DNA from: Nannocystis pusilla
GTDB lineage: Bacteria > Myxococcota_A > Polyangia > Nannocystales > Nannocystaceae
Length of the DNA stretch: 64,000 nt
NCBI RefSeq assembly: GCF_020073745.1
Contig: NZ_JAIRAU010000019.1
Coordinates: forward strand, 62,001-126,000
Direction: 5' to 3'
Below are positions 53,669-61,581 of this stretch, one piece after another. The position numbers and the translations under genes were made by a program. Under the pieces are notes generated by a model that did no database searches, was not told where the DNA came from, and saw only the letters and a list, made by a program, of their open reading frames with translations. The stretch's first letter is position 1, and each line of letters opens with the position of its first letter.

Positions 53669-55774
53669 GTGGGCGAACGACCGCTCGAGTTCCAGCGCCT
53701 GTTCGCGGAGGTCCGCGGGCGGCTCCTCGGCGAGCCGGCACCAGCGCTGCGACTCGGCCGCTACCTCGTGGGCGAGCGGATCGGAGCCGGCGGGATGGGC
53801 GTGGTCTATGCCGGCCTCGACCCGGAGCTCGGGCGCAAGGTGGCGATCAAGCTGGTCCGGCCCGACCGCGTCGGGGTCGGCAGCGCGGGCCGCGAGCGCC
53901 TGCTGCGCGAGGCGCAGGCGATGGCCCAGATCTCCAGCCCACACGCGGTCACGGTCTATGAGGCAGGGACCTACGGCGAGCAGGTTTTCATCGTCATGGA
54001 GCTCGTGGCCGGGACCACGCTGACGCAGTGGCTCGGCGAGGGGCCTCGGCGCTGGCGCGAGGTGGTCGAGGTGTTCATCCAGGCCGGCCGCGGGCTGCGG
54101 GCGGCCCACCAGGCCGGGCTCATCCACCGCGACTTCAAGCCGGACAACGTGCTCGTCGGCGACGACGGCCGCGCCCGCGTGGCCGACTTCGGCCTGGCGC
54201 ACGCGGCGGCCGAGGCGGTCGCTTCCTCTCTGTCCCGTGGGACATTGTCGCCGGGACAGGTTCTGGCGGGCAGCTCGACCGCGACGGGCGCGCTGGTCGG
54301 CTCGCGGCCCTACATGTCGCCCGAGCAGCACCGCGGCACCGCGGTCGACGCCCGCTCCGATCAGTTCAGCTTCTGCGTCGCGCTGTGGGAGGCGCTGCAC
54401 GGCCAGCGGCCGTTCGTCGGCGCGACCGCGGAGGAGCTGCGCAGCCGTGCGCTGGCCGGGACGATCGCGCCGCCGCCGGAGGGCGCGCGGGTGCCGGCGG
54501 CGCTGCGGCGGATCCTCCTGCGCGGCCTGCAGGTCGAGCCAGCCCGCCGCTGGCCCGACATGGCGGCCCTGCTGGCGGCGCTCGAGCGGGCGAGCCGGCG
54601 CCGCGGGGCCGCGCTGTGGGCAGTCGGCGCGGCGCTGGCGGCCGGGCTGGTCGGATGGTCCTGGCGCACGGAACATGTCCAGGAAGACCTGTGCGCAGGA
54701 GCAGGTTTGGAGGCGGCCGAAGTCTGGGGCGAGGGCCGGCGGGCGGCGGTGCGCCAGGCGTTTCTGGCCACCGGCAAGCCCGAGGCGGTCGAGGCGTGGT
54801 CGCAGGTGGCGGCCCGGCTCGACACCTACGCCGAGGAGTGGGCGCTTGCCCGCGAGGCCGCCTGTCGCGCCGCCAACGACGCCGAAGGGACAGGTCCCAG
54901 GGAGCAGGCGCACCTCGAGCTCGCCTGCCTCGACCGCAGCCTCGGCGAGCTGCGCGCGCTGGTCGTGGCGTTCACCGAGGACGCCGAGGGCGTGCTCGGC
55001 AACGCGGTCAAGGCGGCGGTCCGGCTGCGGCCTCTGGCGACCTGCCGCGAGCGGCCCGAGCTGGCGCTGCAAATTGCACCGAGCGACCCCGCCGTGGCCG
55101 TGCAGGTGCAGGCGCTCGGCGGCCGCCTCGACGAGATCGCCGCCCTGCTCAAGGCCGGCGAGGTCGCGCGCGCACTGCCCCGCGCCCGCGAGGCGGCGAC
55201 CCAGTCCGAGCTGCTCGGCCACGACTTCACGACCGCCGAGGCGCTGGTGCTGCTCGGCTCGTTGCAGTCGCACGCGCGCGACTATGCGGCAGCCGAGGCG
55301 ACGCTGTTCGCGGCCGCGCTGGCGGCCGAGCGCGGCAACAACTTGTCGGCGCTGGTGCGCGCGCGGACCGAGCTCGTCGTGGCCATCGGCTACGGCCAGG
55401 GCCGCACCCACGAGGCGCTGCGCTGGAGCGCGCTGGCCCTCAACGCGCTCGGGCGCAATGCCGGCGACCCGATCGAGGTCCGCCTGCGCACCGCCCTCGG
55501 GCTGGTCCACGCGCGCCGCGGCGATCGTGCGGCGGCGTCGACCGAGCTCGAGCGGGCCCTCGCGCTCGCCGAGACGACCCTCGGGCCCGATCATCACGGC
55601 GTCGCCACCGTCGTCGGTCACCTCGCCAGCCTGCGCGCCGACGCCGGCGAGCTGGCCGCGGCGCGCTCGCTGCTGACGCGCGCGCTCGAGATCCGCCGAC
55701 ACACGCTCGGCGACTCGCACCCCGACACGCGGCAGACGCAGGCTCGCCTCGATGCGCTCGGCGCCGGCGAGTGA
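53669..55774 (+). CDS. Ser/Thr protein kinase with TPR C-terminus
   Basis: A 701-residue protein. The kinase domain has GAGGMGVVY (39-47), Lys61, HRDFKPDN (Asp155), DFG 173-175 and MSPEQ. One transmembrane helix follows (AALWAVGAALAAGLVGWSW), then a Cys-containing segment (DLCAGAGLEAAEVWGEGRRA...CLDRSLGELRALV) and TPR-like repeats. GTG 53669 is preferred because the paralogous fragment at 56133 aligns its ATG to this position and the DNA similarity starts just upstream; the frame remains open to 53609. The coding sequence contains three GACATGTC-like variants (about 54236-54257, 54674, 54889). Confidence 0.9.
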   Translation: MGERPLEFQRLFAEVRGRLLGEPAPALRLGRYLVGERIGAGGMGVVYAGLDPELGRKVAIKLVRPDRVGVGSAGRERLLREAQAMAQISSPHAVTVYEAGTYGEQVFIVMELVAGTTLTQWLGEGPRRWREVVEVFIQAGRGLRAAHQAGLIHRDFKPDNVLVGDDGRARVADFGLAHAAAEAVASSLSRGTLSPGQVLAGSSTATGALVGSRPYMSPEQHRGTAVDARSDQFSFCVALWEALHGQRPFVGATAEELRSRALAGTIAPPPEGARVPAALRRILLRGLQVEPARRWPDMAALLAALERASRRRGAALWAVGAALAAGLVGWSWRTEHVQEDLCAGAGLEAAEVWGEGRRAAVRQAFLATGKPEAVEAWSQVAARLDTYAEEWALAREAACRAANDAEGTGPREQAHLELACLDRSLGELRALVVAFTEDAEGVLGNAVKAAVRLRPLATCRERPELALQIAPSDPAVAVQVQALGGRLDEIAALLKAGEVARALPRAREAATQSELLGHDFTTAEALVLLGSLQSHARDYAAAEATLFAAALAAERGNNLSALVRARTELVVAIGYGQGRTHEALRWSALALNALGRNAGDPIEVRLRTALGLVHARRGDRAAASTELERALALAETTLGPDHHGVATVVGHLASLRADAGELAAARSLLTRALEIRRHTLGDSHPDTRQTQARLDALGAGE

Positions 55775-56278
55775 CGGCGCCGAGCGTATCCCGACCCTCG
55801 CAGACGACCCCCGCATCGGCGACGCGCCCTTTTGCCACGATTCGCCTCCGCGTCCCCCTCATCCGCGGACACCTCGCATTCCCATTTTTTAGAATGGGAG
55901 GGGAATCGCCATCGCGGCATCGCGGGCGGAGTCGAGGGTGTCGACCCGATCCCTTGAATGCTGAGCCGGAGCCGGCGAAGGGAGCGCTCACGGAGACCAT
56001 CCGCCATGCCGCCGGCCCCGATACGCTCGCCCACCACGCAGCGACCCAGGCGCAGGGCCGTCCGCGACTCGCCCAGCAGCCGCCCCCGGACCTCCGCGAA
56101 CAGGCGCTGGAACTCGATCGGCCGCTCGTGCATCCCTCCCTCAACGTCGCGACGGTGCGGCGCGGCGCGTGCTTCCAGACCCGGGCCGCGCGACTCCTCG
56201 CGCCGCTCGGGTCTTCGTCTGCGGGCCTCCTGCTCGTTCCCTGTTCCCTCCGCCGGCTCGTCGGCCTAAGGTCCAGGG
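55775..56278. other. Intergenic region containing an inverted kinase remnant
   Basis: Between the kinase and the EEP/FG-GAP gene. CCCATT-TTTTAG-AATGGG (55881-55898) forms a hairpin without a following T-run. The N-terminal kinase fragment lies at 56005-56133 on the minus strand. TAAGGT at 56267-56272 is the likely -10 of the next gene. Confidence 0.5.
56005..56133 (-). pseudogene. N-terminal fragment of a TPR kinase gene
   Basis: The minus strand reads MHERPIEFQRLFAEVRGRLL, GESRTALRLGRCVVGERIGA, GGM and then loses similarity. The intact kinase begins (V)GERPLEFQRLFAEVRGRLL, GEPAPALRLGRYLVGERIGA, GGM: about 36 of 43 residues agree. The break falls inside the glycine loop. Together with the C-terminal fragment at 53462 it brackets the intact gene with pieces of a same-strand paralogue. 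Confidence 0.82.
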
Positions 56279-58471
56279 ATGCCGAGAGAGCGCCGTTCCA
56301 TGAGCCCTTGCGTGGTCCTGCTCCTCGCCGGCGCGGCGTCGACGGCATCCGCGGGCGAGCCGCTGCACGAGCCGTTTCGCGTGATGACCTACAACGTCCG
56401 GCAGGTCAACGACGCCGACACCGGCAAGTACACGTGGGAGAACCGCAGCCCCGGCGTCGTCGAGGTGATCGCCGACAACGACCCCGACATCTTCGGCGTC
56501 CAGGAGTCGAGCAGCAAGGTCATTCAGGACGACCTCGTCGCCGCCTTCGACGCCGCCTACGATCGGTTCCAGCCGCCGGGCGGCAGCCCGAAGACGATCT
56601 TCTTCCGCCGCGCTCGCTTCGAGCGGCTGATCGCGCCGCCCGAGGACGGCGAGGGCAACATCGGCATCCCCAACCCTTACGCCGAGAACCACGCCTGCTT
56701 TCCCAACGCCAAGGGTCGGACCGCGGCGTGGATCAAGCTGCGCGACCTCGTGTCCGGGCGCGGCTACCTGATCGTCAACGCGCACGTCGCCCACGGGAAG
56801 GACTGCTACGAGGCGCGCAACCTCGCCGCGGACGCCCTGCACGCGCTGATCGGCGCCCAGTCGGAGGGGCTCGGCGTGGTCCTGATGGGCGACCTCAACT
56901 CCGACGCGCAGAACCCCGGCGCCGCGGGCGACGACGACATCGTCGAGCTGCTCGAGGCCCCGCAGCCCGGCTACCGGCTCGCTCGCTCGGCCCGCCACTC
57001 CGGCGCGACCACCGAGGACACCGCCACCTTCAACAGCGCGTGGAAGGCGGCGAGCACCAACTATTCGCGCCTCGACTACATCTTCACCAGGATCGCCGAC
57101 GCCACCACCTATCACCAGAGCGTCGACCGGCGGAAGATCGACGGCATCACCCCGTCCGACCATTTCGCCGTGCTGGCGACGATCCGGACCGCGCCCTTCA
57201 GCCCCGACCCGCTGATCGACGACCGCGGCGACGCGCCCGGGGCCTCGCTCGCCTTCGCCGACGTCACCGGCGACCGCGCGGCCGACAAGCTCGTCTGGGA
57301 CTCCGGCGGCGACGCCCTCCTGCGCGTCTATCCCAGCGACGGAGCGGGCCAGTTCGGCGACCCTGTCGTCGGCGCCGGCGTCGACGACGGGCTGTGGTTC
57401 GCCGACGTCGACGGGGACGGCTGCGCCGACCGCATCGATCGCAGCCCCGACATCGACGGCGGCGCCCTCCGGGTCGGCCGCGCCGCCTGCGACGGCAGCT
57501 TCGGCGCCCCGCAGGCCAGCGGCGACGCCGTCCCGGGCGCCGGCGCGCGGCTGTACTTCGCGCGGCTCGACGCCGACGCCTGCGCCGATCGCATGGCCTG
57601 GGACCCGGGTGCTCCCGGCGGCCAGACCCGGGTCGCGCTGTCGCGCTGCGACGGCACCTTCGACCCCGAGTTCGTCAACGACGACGCCGGTACCAGCACC
57701 AACACCGACGCGCGCATGGAGCTCGCGGACGTGAACGGCGACGGCCTCGCCGACAAGATCGTCTGGGACCCCGAGGCGGTCGAGGGGCGCACGCGGGTCT
57801 ACGCCGGCGTCGGCGACGGCAGCTTCACCTTCCTCGTCGAGCACACCGGCGGGACCAGCGGCGTCGCCGCCTCGCGCTTCTTCCACGCCGACGTCGACGC
57901 CGACGGTCACGCCGACAAGCTGTTCTGGCGCCACAGCTTCCGCCAGGGGCACCCGCAGCTGTACCTCGGCCAGCCCGACGGCTTCAACGCGCACCCGATG
58001 ATGGTCAACGCCGGCCCGAGCGAGTCCGCGGACAACCGCTACTTCCTCGCCGACATCGACGCCAGTGGTTCGCACGACCTCATCGCCTGGGACGCCGGCA
58101 AGGGCGGCGCGACCCGGGCCTACCTCGCCCTCGTGCACGCGCCCGCCCCTCCGGACCCGCCCCCCGACGACACCACCGGCGGCGAGTCGGACACCACCGG
58201 TGACGGATCCACGACCGGCGACACACCCACGACCGGCGACGGCACCACGAGCGCCGGCCCCGGCGGCGAGCAGCCGACGACGGACGCGGGCCCGTCGGGG
58301 ACGACCGACGCCGCGAGCGATCCGGGCAGCGACAGCGACGGCGGCCCGGCCGAGGGCGGCGACGCCGGCTGCACCTGCGCGCAGACCGGGCGCCACGCCC
58401 CCGCCGACGCGGCGCTGCTGCTGCTGTTCGCGCTCGGAGCACGCCGGCGACGTGCACGTCGCCCGGAATGA
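56279..58471 (+). CDS. Surface EEP-family hydrolase with FG-GAP/VCBS repeats and MYXO-CTERM-like anchor
   Basis: A 730-residue exported protein. After a signal peptide comes an EEP domain (FRVMTYNVRQVN, DPDIFGVQESSS, VVLMGDLNSDA, ITPSDHFAVLATI; about 30-310). FG-GAP/VCBS-type repeats follow (LAFADVTGDRAADKLVWD, WFADVDGDGCADRI, ELADVNGDGLADKIVWD; about 320-620), then a Thr/Gly/Asp/Ser-rich spacer and a C-terminal GCTC...ALLLLFALGARRRRAR. Cys-hydrophobic-Arg tails of this kind are the MYXO-CTERM sorting signal. It is probably a surface-attached nuclease or phosphodiesterase. TAAGGT lies 6 bases before the ATG. Confidence 0.9.
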   Translation: MPRERRSMSPCVVLLLAGAASTASAGEPLHEPFRVMTYNVRQVNDADTGKYTWENRSPGVVEVIADNDPDIFGVQESSSKVIQDDLVAAFDAAYDRFQPPGGSPKTIFFRRARFERLIAPPEDGEGNIGIPNPYAENHACFPNAKGRTAAWIKLRDLVSGRGYLIVNAHVAHGKDCYEARNLAADALHALIGAQSEGLGVVLMGDLNSDAQNPGAAGDDDIVELLEAPQPGYRLARSARHSGATTEDTATFNSAWKAASTNYSRLDYIFTRIADATTYHQSVDRRKIDGITPSDHFAVLATIRTAPFSPDPLIDDRGDAPGASLAFADVTGDRAADKLVWDSGGDALLRVYPSDGAGQFGDPVVGAGVDDGLWFADVDGDGCADRIDRSPDIDGGALRVGRAACDGSFGAPQASGDAVPGAGARLYFARLDADACADRMAWDPGAPGGQTRVALSRCDGTFDPEFVNDDAGTSTNTDARMELADVNGDGLADKIVWDPEAVEGRTRVYAGVGDGSFTFLVEHTGGTSGVAASRFFHADVDADGHADKLFWRHSFRQGHPQLYLGQPDGFNAHPMMVNAGPSESADNRYFLADIDASGSHDLIAWDAGKGGATRAYLALVHAPAPPDPPPDDTTGGESDTTGDGSTTGDTPTTGDGTTSAGPGGEQPTTDAGPSGTTDAASDPGSDSDGGPAEGGDAGCTCAQTGRHAPADAALLLLFALGARRRRARRPE

Positions 58472-58610
58472 CCCGCGGCGGGGCCTCGCCAGCGGACCGA
58501 GCCTCTGTCCTTTAGGACAGCTTCACGCGCCGTTGCGACGCGCACGTCGCCGGCAACGACCCGCGCTCGCCCCGATGGTCGCCTGTCTTTCAGGTCATGT
58601 TCACGCACCG
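58454..58610. repeat. Imperfect direct repeat, two units, each with a TGTCC hairpin
   Basis: Unit 1 runs from GCACGTCGCCCGGAATGACC (58454) to a hairpin CTGTCC-TTTA-GGACAG and CTTCACGCGCCG (58531). Unit 2 runs from GCACGTCGCCGGCAACGACC (58542) to CTGTCTTTCAGGTCATG and TTCACGCACCG (58610). Unit 1 begins inside the last codons of the surface-hydrolase gene, so the duplication includes its 3' end. Confidence 0.6.
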
Positions 58611-58867
58611 CCGAGGCGGCGGCCGGATGAGCCCTGCGCCAGTACCCGGTCCGCGACCAGGAGGCGTACGCGTCGGGTCGCATCCGTGTGCTCGCCACCT
58701 CGCGCCCGCGCCCCGACGAGGTCATGACGACTCGCGGTGCGAGACGAGTGGCGCTCAACCGCGTCACCACGGCCCGACAAGGCCGAGCGAGCCGCGCGCC
58801 TGCGCGCCCAACAACGCCGTGATGGTTCGGCCGGGTCCCGACACCCATAGCTCGAGGACTCAAGACC
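58472..58867. other. Intergenic region with duplicated hairpin unit
   Basis: The first 140 bases hold the duplicated hairpin unit described separately. The remaining 250 bases carry only Arg/Pro-rich open frames and presumably the promoter of the next gene. No further feature is supported. Confidence 0.35.
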
Positions 58868-59599
58868 ATGCCCACCACCACGCACGAACCATCCGGTCTC
58901 ATCGCCATCCGCGCGCTCGTCGACATGGAGCGCGAGCGCCAGCGGCGCGAGCAGGCCGCGGTCGCCGCCCGCGAGGCCGCGGAGCAGGCCGCCCGCGAGG
59001 CCGCAGAGCAGGCAGCCCGGGCCGAGGCCGAGGCCCGCGCCCGCACCGCCGCCGAGGCGGCAGAGCAGGCGCGGCGCGTCGAGGAGCAGCGCCGCCACGA
59101 GGAGCGGCTGCGCGCCGCCGAGATCGAGGGCCGCCTGCGGGCCAGCCAGGCCGCGCACCTGCAGCGCGTGCAGGCCGAGCTCGACGCCCGCACCGTCGCG
59201 CCTTCCTCCGGGCGCGTCGGTTTGTGGACCGCCGGCGCTCTCGGCCTGGTCGGCCTCGGCCTCGCCGTCCTCCTCAAGAGCACCACCGCGACCGCGCCCG
59301 CGCCCGTGTTGCTCCCGCAGGCGGAGGACACCAGCGTGCGCGACGCTCACCAGGCGATCCGGGACCTCCGCCGGGAGCTCGAGCAGATGGAGCACACGAC
59401 CGCGAGCGACCGCGTGACCCTCGAGAAGCTCCTCGCCGACCGTCAGGTCCCCGTCGCGGCTGCCCCCGAGCCCACCGCGCCCGCGCGCCCGCGGCCGGTC
59501 GCGCGCCCCGCCGCCAGGCCGAGCGACAAGCCCCTCCCCGGCAAGCCCGGCGGGATCAAGATCTGCGACACCAACGACCCGCTGGCCGAGGACTGCTGA
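58868..59599 (+). CDS. Coiled-coil single-pass membrane protein
   Basis: A 243-residue protein. Residues about 20-110 form a long Ala/Glu/Arg coiled coil (repeats of REAAEQAA, RAEAEARART). One transmembrane helix follows (WTAGALGLVGLGLAVLL, about 120-136), then a second short coiled coil (AHQAIRDLRRELEQMEH), a Pro/Ala/Arg-rich segment and the C-terminus KICDTNDPLAEDC with two Cys. Function unknown; the layout suggests a structural or scaffold protein linking cytoplasm and periplasm. Confidence 0.78.
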   Translation: MPTTTHEPSGLIAIRALVDMERERQRREQAAVAAREAAEQAAREAAEQAARAEAEARARTAAEAAEQARRVEEQRRHEERLRAAEIEGRLRASQAAHLQRVQAELDARTVAPSSGRVGLWTAGALGLVGLGLAVLLKSTTATAPAPVLLPQAEDTSVRDAHQAIRDLRRELEQMEHTTASDRVTLEKLLADRQVPVAAAPEPTAPARPRPVARPAARPSDKPLPGKPGGIKICDTNDPLAEDC

Positions 59600-59659
59600 C
59601 GGCGGCGCTCACGAGCGCAGGACCGTCCGACCACGCCTCGTCGGCGGCCGCGTGACAAT

Positions 59660-59739
59660 CATGTCCCATTCGACATGTCGTAAAGAGCATGCCCGAATCG
59701 CCATGCCCATTTCGACATGTCCTTACGGACCTGTCCCGC
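59660..59739. repeat. Cluster of GACATGTC hairpins between convergent genes
   Basis: CATGTCCCATTCGACATG (59660-59677) and CATGCCCATTTCGACATG (59702-59719) are near-identical hairpin units separated by a degenerate middle copy (GCATGCCCGAATCGCCATG). The last runs into TGTCC-TTAC-GGACCTGTCC. The stop codon (TAA) of the leftward sigma-factor gene sits in that hairpin's loop. The cluster fills the 3' junction of two convergent genes. Confidence 0.65.
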
Positions 59740-60352
59740 GAGGCATCCCGCGGGCCGACAGCTCGCGGACCCAGTCGTCGAGGCGGTCGACGGTGGACGC
59801 GCGCAGGGCCGGCGTCTCGGCCAGGCGCTCGCAGGCGGCCACGACCAGCAGCCGGGCCTTGCGCAGGCGGCCGTACATGCCCGGTTCGGACAGCCCGTAC
59901 ATGCGGGCCAGCTCGCCGGCGGTCGCGCCCTCGAGGTGGTAGAGCTCGAACGCGATCTGCAGGTCGATCGGCAGCTCGCGCAGCGCCTGCAGCAGGATCG
60001 CCTCCTCGCGGCGGTGCGCCAGCGCGCTGGTCGGCGACGGGCCGAAGCCGGCCAGGCTGTGCTCGATCGGGTCGAGGTGGTCGGCGTCGCGGCGCTTGCG
60101 GCGGAGGTGGGTCAGCAGCACCAGGCGGGCCGTGCCGAGCACGTAGGTGCGGAACGCCGACTCGCCGCGGAACCGCTGCTTGCCCTCGCACATCGCCAGG
60201 AACGTCTGCTGGATCAGGTCGGCCGCCGCCTCCTCGCCGACCTTGTAGTAGAAGAAGCGGCACACCGCGTCGAAGTGGCGCGCGAGCAGCGAGTCGCCGG
60301 CCGCGCGGTCGCCCGCGCGCCAGGCCGTCAGCAGCTCCTCGTCGCTCGCCAT
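59723..60352 (-). CDS. ECF-type RNA polymerase sigma factor
   Basis: A 209-residue sigma-70 family protein: region 2 SLLARHFDAVCRFFYYKV, DLIQQTFLAMCEG and TYVLGTARLVLLTHLRRKR; region 4 LRELPIDLQIAFELYHLEG, ATAGELARMYGLSEPGMYG, RLRKARLLV. No anti-sigma gene is adjacent. A second, clearly paralogous sigma factor begins at 63813. TATACT lies 11 bases before the ATG, so the mRNA is likely near-leaderless. Confidence 0.92.
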   Translation of the reverse strand: MASDEELLTAWRAGDRAAGDSLLARHFDAVCRFFYYKVGEEAAADLIQQTFLAMCEGKQRFRGESAFRTYVLGTARLVLLTHLRRKRRDADHLDPIEHSLAGFGPSPTSALAHRREEAILLQALRELPIDLQIAFELYHLEGATAGELARMYGLSEPGMYGRLRKARLLVVAACERLAETPALRASTVDRLDDWVRELSARGMPRGTGP

Positions 60353-60389
60353 CGTCGCGCTGCAGTATAGCGGCGCGCGCGAGCCGGCG

Positions 60390-61355
60390 TCACGCCGCCC
60401 ACGGCTCGATCCCGTACTCGCGGCGCAGCGCGGCGACCGGGCGGTCCATCACCGCCCAGAAGTCCCAGTGGTCGGTCAGGTCGACCGTCATCCGCGCCCC
60501 GCGGGCGAACGCTCGCACCACCTCGTCGATCGCGCCCGGCTTGTCGTTGTAGAAGCCGTGGACCGGATCGGCGAAGGCCGTCAAGCGCAGGCCGTGCTGG
60601 CCGTTGAGCAGCAGGAACACCAGCACGCTGAACGGGTCCTGGCGCTTGTATCCGGCCTGGAACGCGAGCACGAGCCCCTCGCTCGCGAAGTCGGTGCCGT
60701 AGCCGCCGAGGATGTGCGACAGATCGTGCGTCAACAGCCCCTCCGGCGGGCCGTGCTTCTCGCCCGGGAACTTGAATTCGTTGGCGCCGTAGAAGCGCCA
60801 CAGCTCCTTGCCCAGCGTGCCCTCGGGGTAATTCGCCAGCCCGCGGTAGCGCTCGGCCAGCGCCGTGTTCTCCCACAGCCCGGCGAAGCTGCCGAAGTTC
60901 TTGACCACGCCGAGGAAGCCCCGGTCCTCGTAGAGCTGCTTCAACGCCGGCCCGGCGAGGCTGCGGCGGATCACGTCGAAGCGCAGCGCCATCAGCCGCT
61001 CGGTCTGGAAGTTGCGCAGCTGCGCCAGCGTGGTCGACTCCACCGCCAGCGCCGCCGCGAAGCGCTCGATCGCCGCCTGCTCGGCCTCGTCGACGACCTC
61101 GCTGGTCAGCGTCAGCGTCACCATGCCGCCGATCAGTTGGGTCCGCAGCGCCGGCTCCTCGATCGCCGCCGCCAGCTCCGCCGGCGTGATCGGCCCGAGC
61201 GCGTCGAGGTCGAGATCGGTGCGCAGCAGGTGGCGCTGGATCGCCAGCAGCGCCTCGCGGCGGATCGGCGCGAGCTCCCCCGCGGCGGTGAGTACGGTCT
61301 TCATGGCGCGCAGGCCGGCGCGGGCCTGCTCGTGGGTCGGGATCAGAAACGACAT
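60390..61355 (-). CDS. TerB-like / Coq4-like two-domain protein
   Basis: A 321-residue protein. The N-terminal part (about 18-125; MKTVLTAAGELAPIRREALL, GGMVTLTLTSEVVDEAEQ) has the helical pattern of TerB/DUF533 domains. The C-terminal part carries LLTHDLSHILGGYGTDFASE, i.e. HDxxH followed by Glu after 11 residues, the metal motif of the ubiquinone-biosynthesis protein Coq4. The two-domain combination is unusual. Whether it acts in quinone metabolism is unknown; no other quinone genes are nearby. Confidence 0.72.
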   Translation of the reverse strand: MSFLIPTHEQARAGLRAMKTVLTAAGELAPIRREALLAIQRHLLRTDLDLDALGPITPAELAAAIEEPALRTQLIGGMVTLTLTSEVVDEAEQAAIERFAAALAVESTTLAQLRNFQTERLMALRFDVIRRSLAGPALKQLYEDRGFLGVVKNFGSFAGLWENTALAERYRGLANYPEGTLGKELWRFYGANEFKFPGEKHGPPEGLLTHDLSHILGGYGTDFASEGLVLAFQAGYKRQDPFSVLVFLLLNGQHGLRLTAFADPVHGFYNDKPGAIDEVVRAFARGARMTVDLTDHWDFWAVMDRPVAALRREYGIEPWAA

Positions 61356-61581
61356 GGTTCGCTCTCCGTGGTCCCATCGTGCAACCCGCCGCGAGCACGC
61401 GCCTTGTCGCGGCGCGCCAACGAATTGTCCGCAGGCGTCACGCGTCGGCGCGGAGGCGCATGGTCGACGCGATACCGGCGCTCGCCGTGTCACGCCTCGG
61501 CGCGGAGACCTGCGTCGGAGAAGGGCACCGCGCCGGTCATGGCTCTCTGCATGCAGCGCCAGTCCCCGCGACCGGCCGACA

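Noticed and set aside
55881..55898. CCCATT/AATGGG hairpin as a terminator of the kinase gene
   Set aside because: The T-run lies in the loop rather than after the stem, and the site is over 100 bases past the stop, so a terminator call is not justified.
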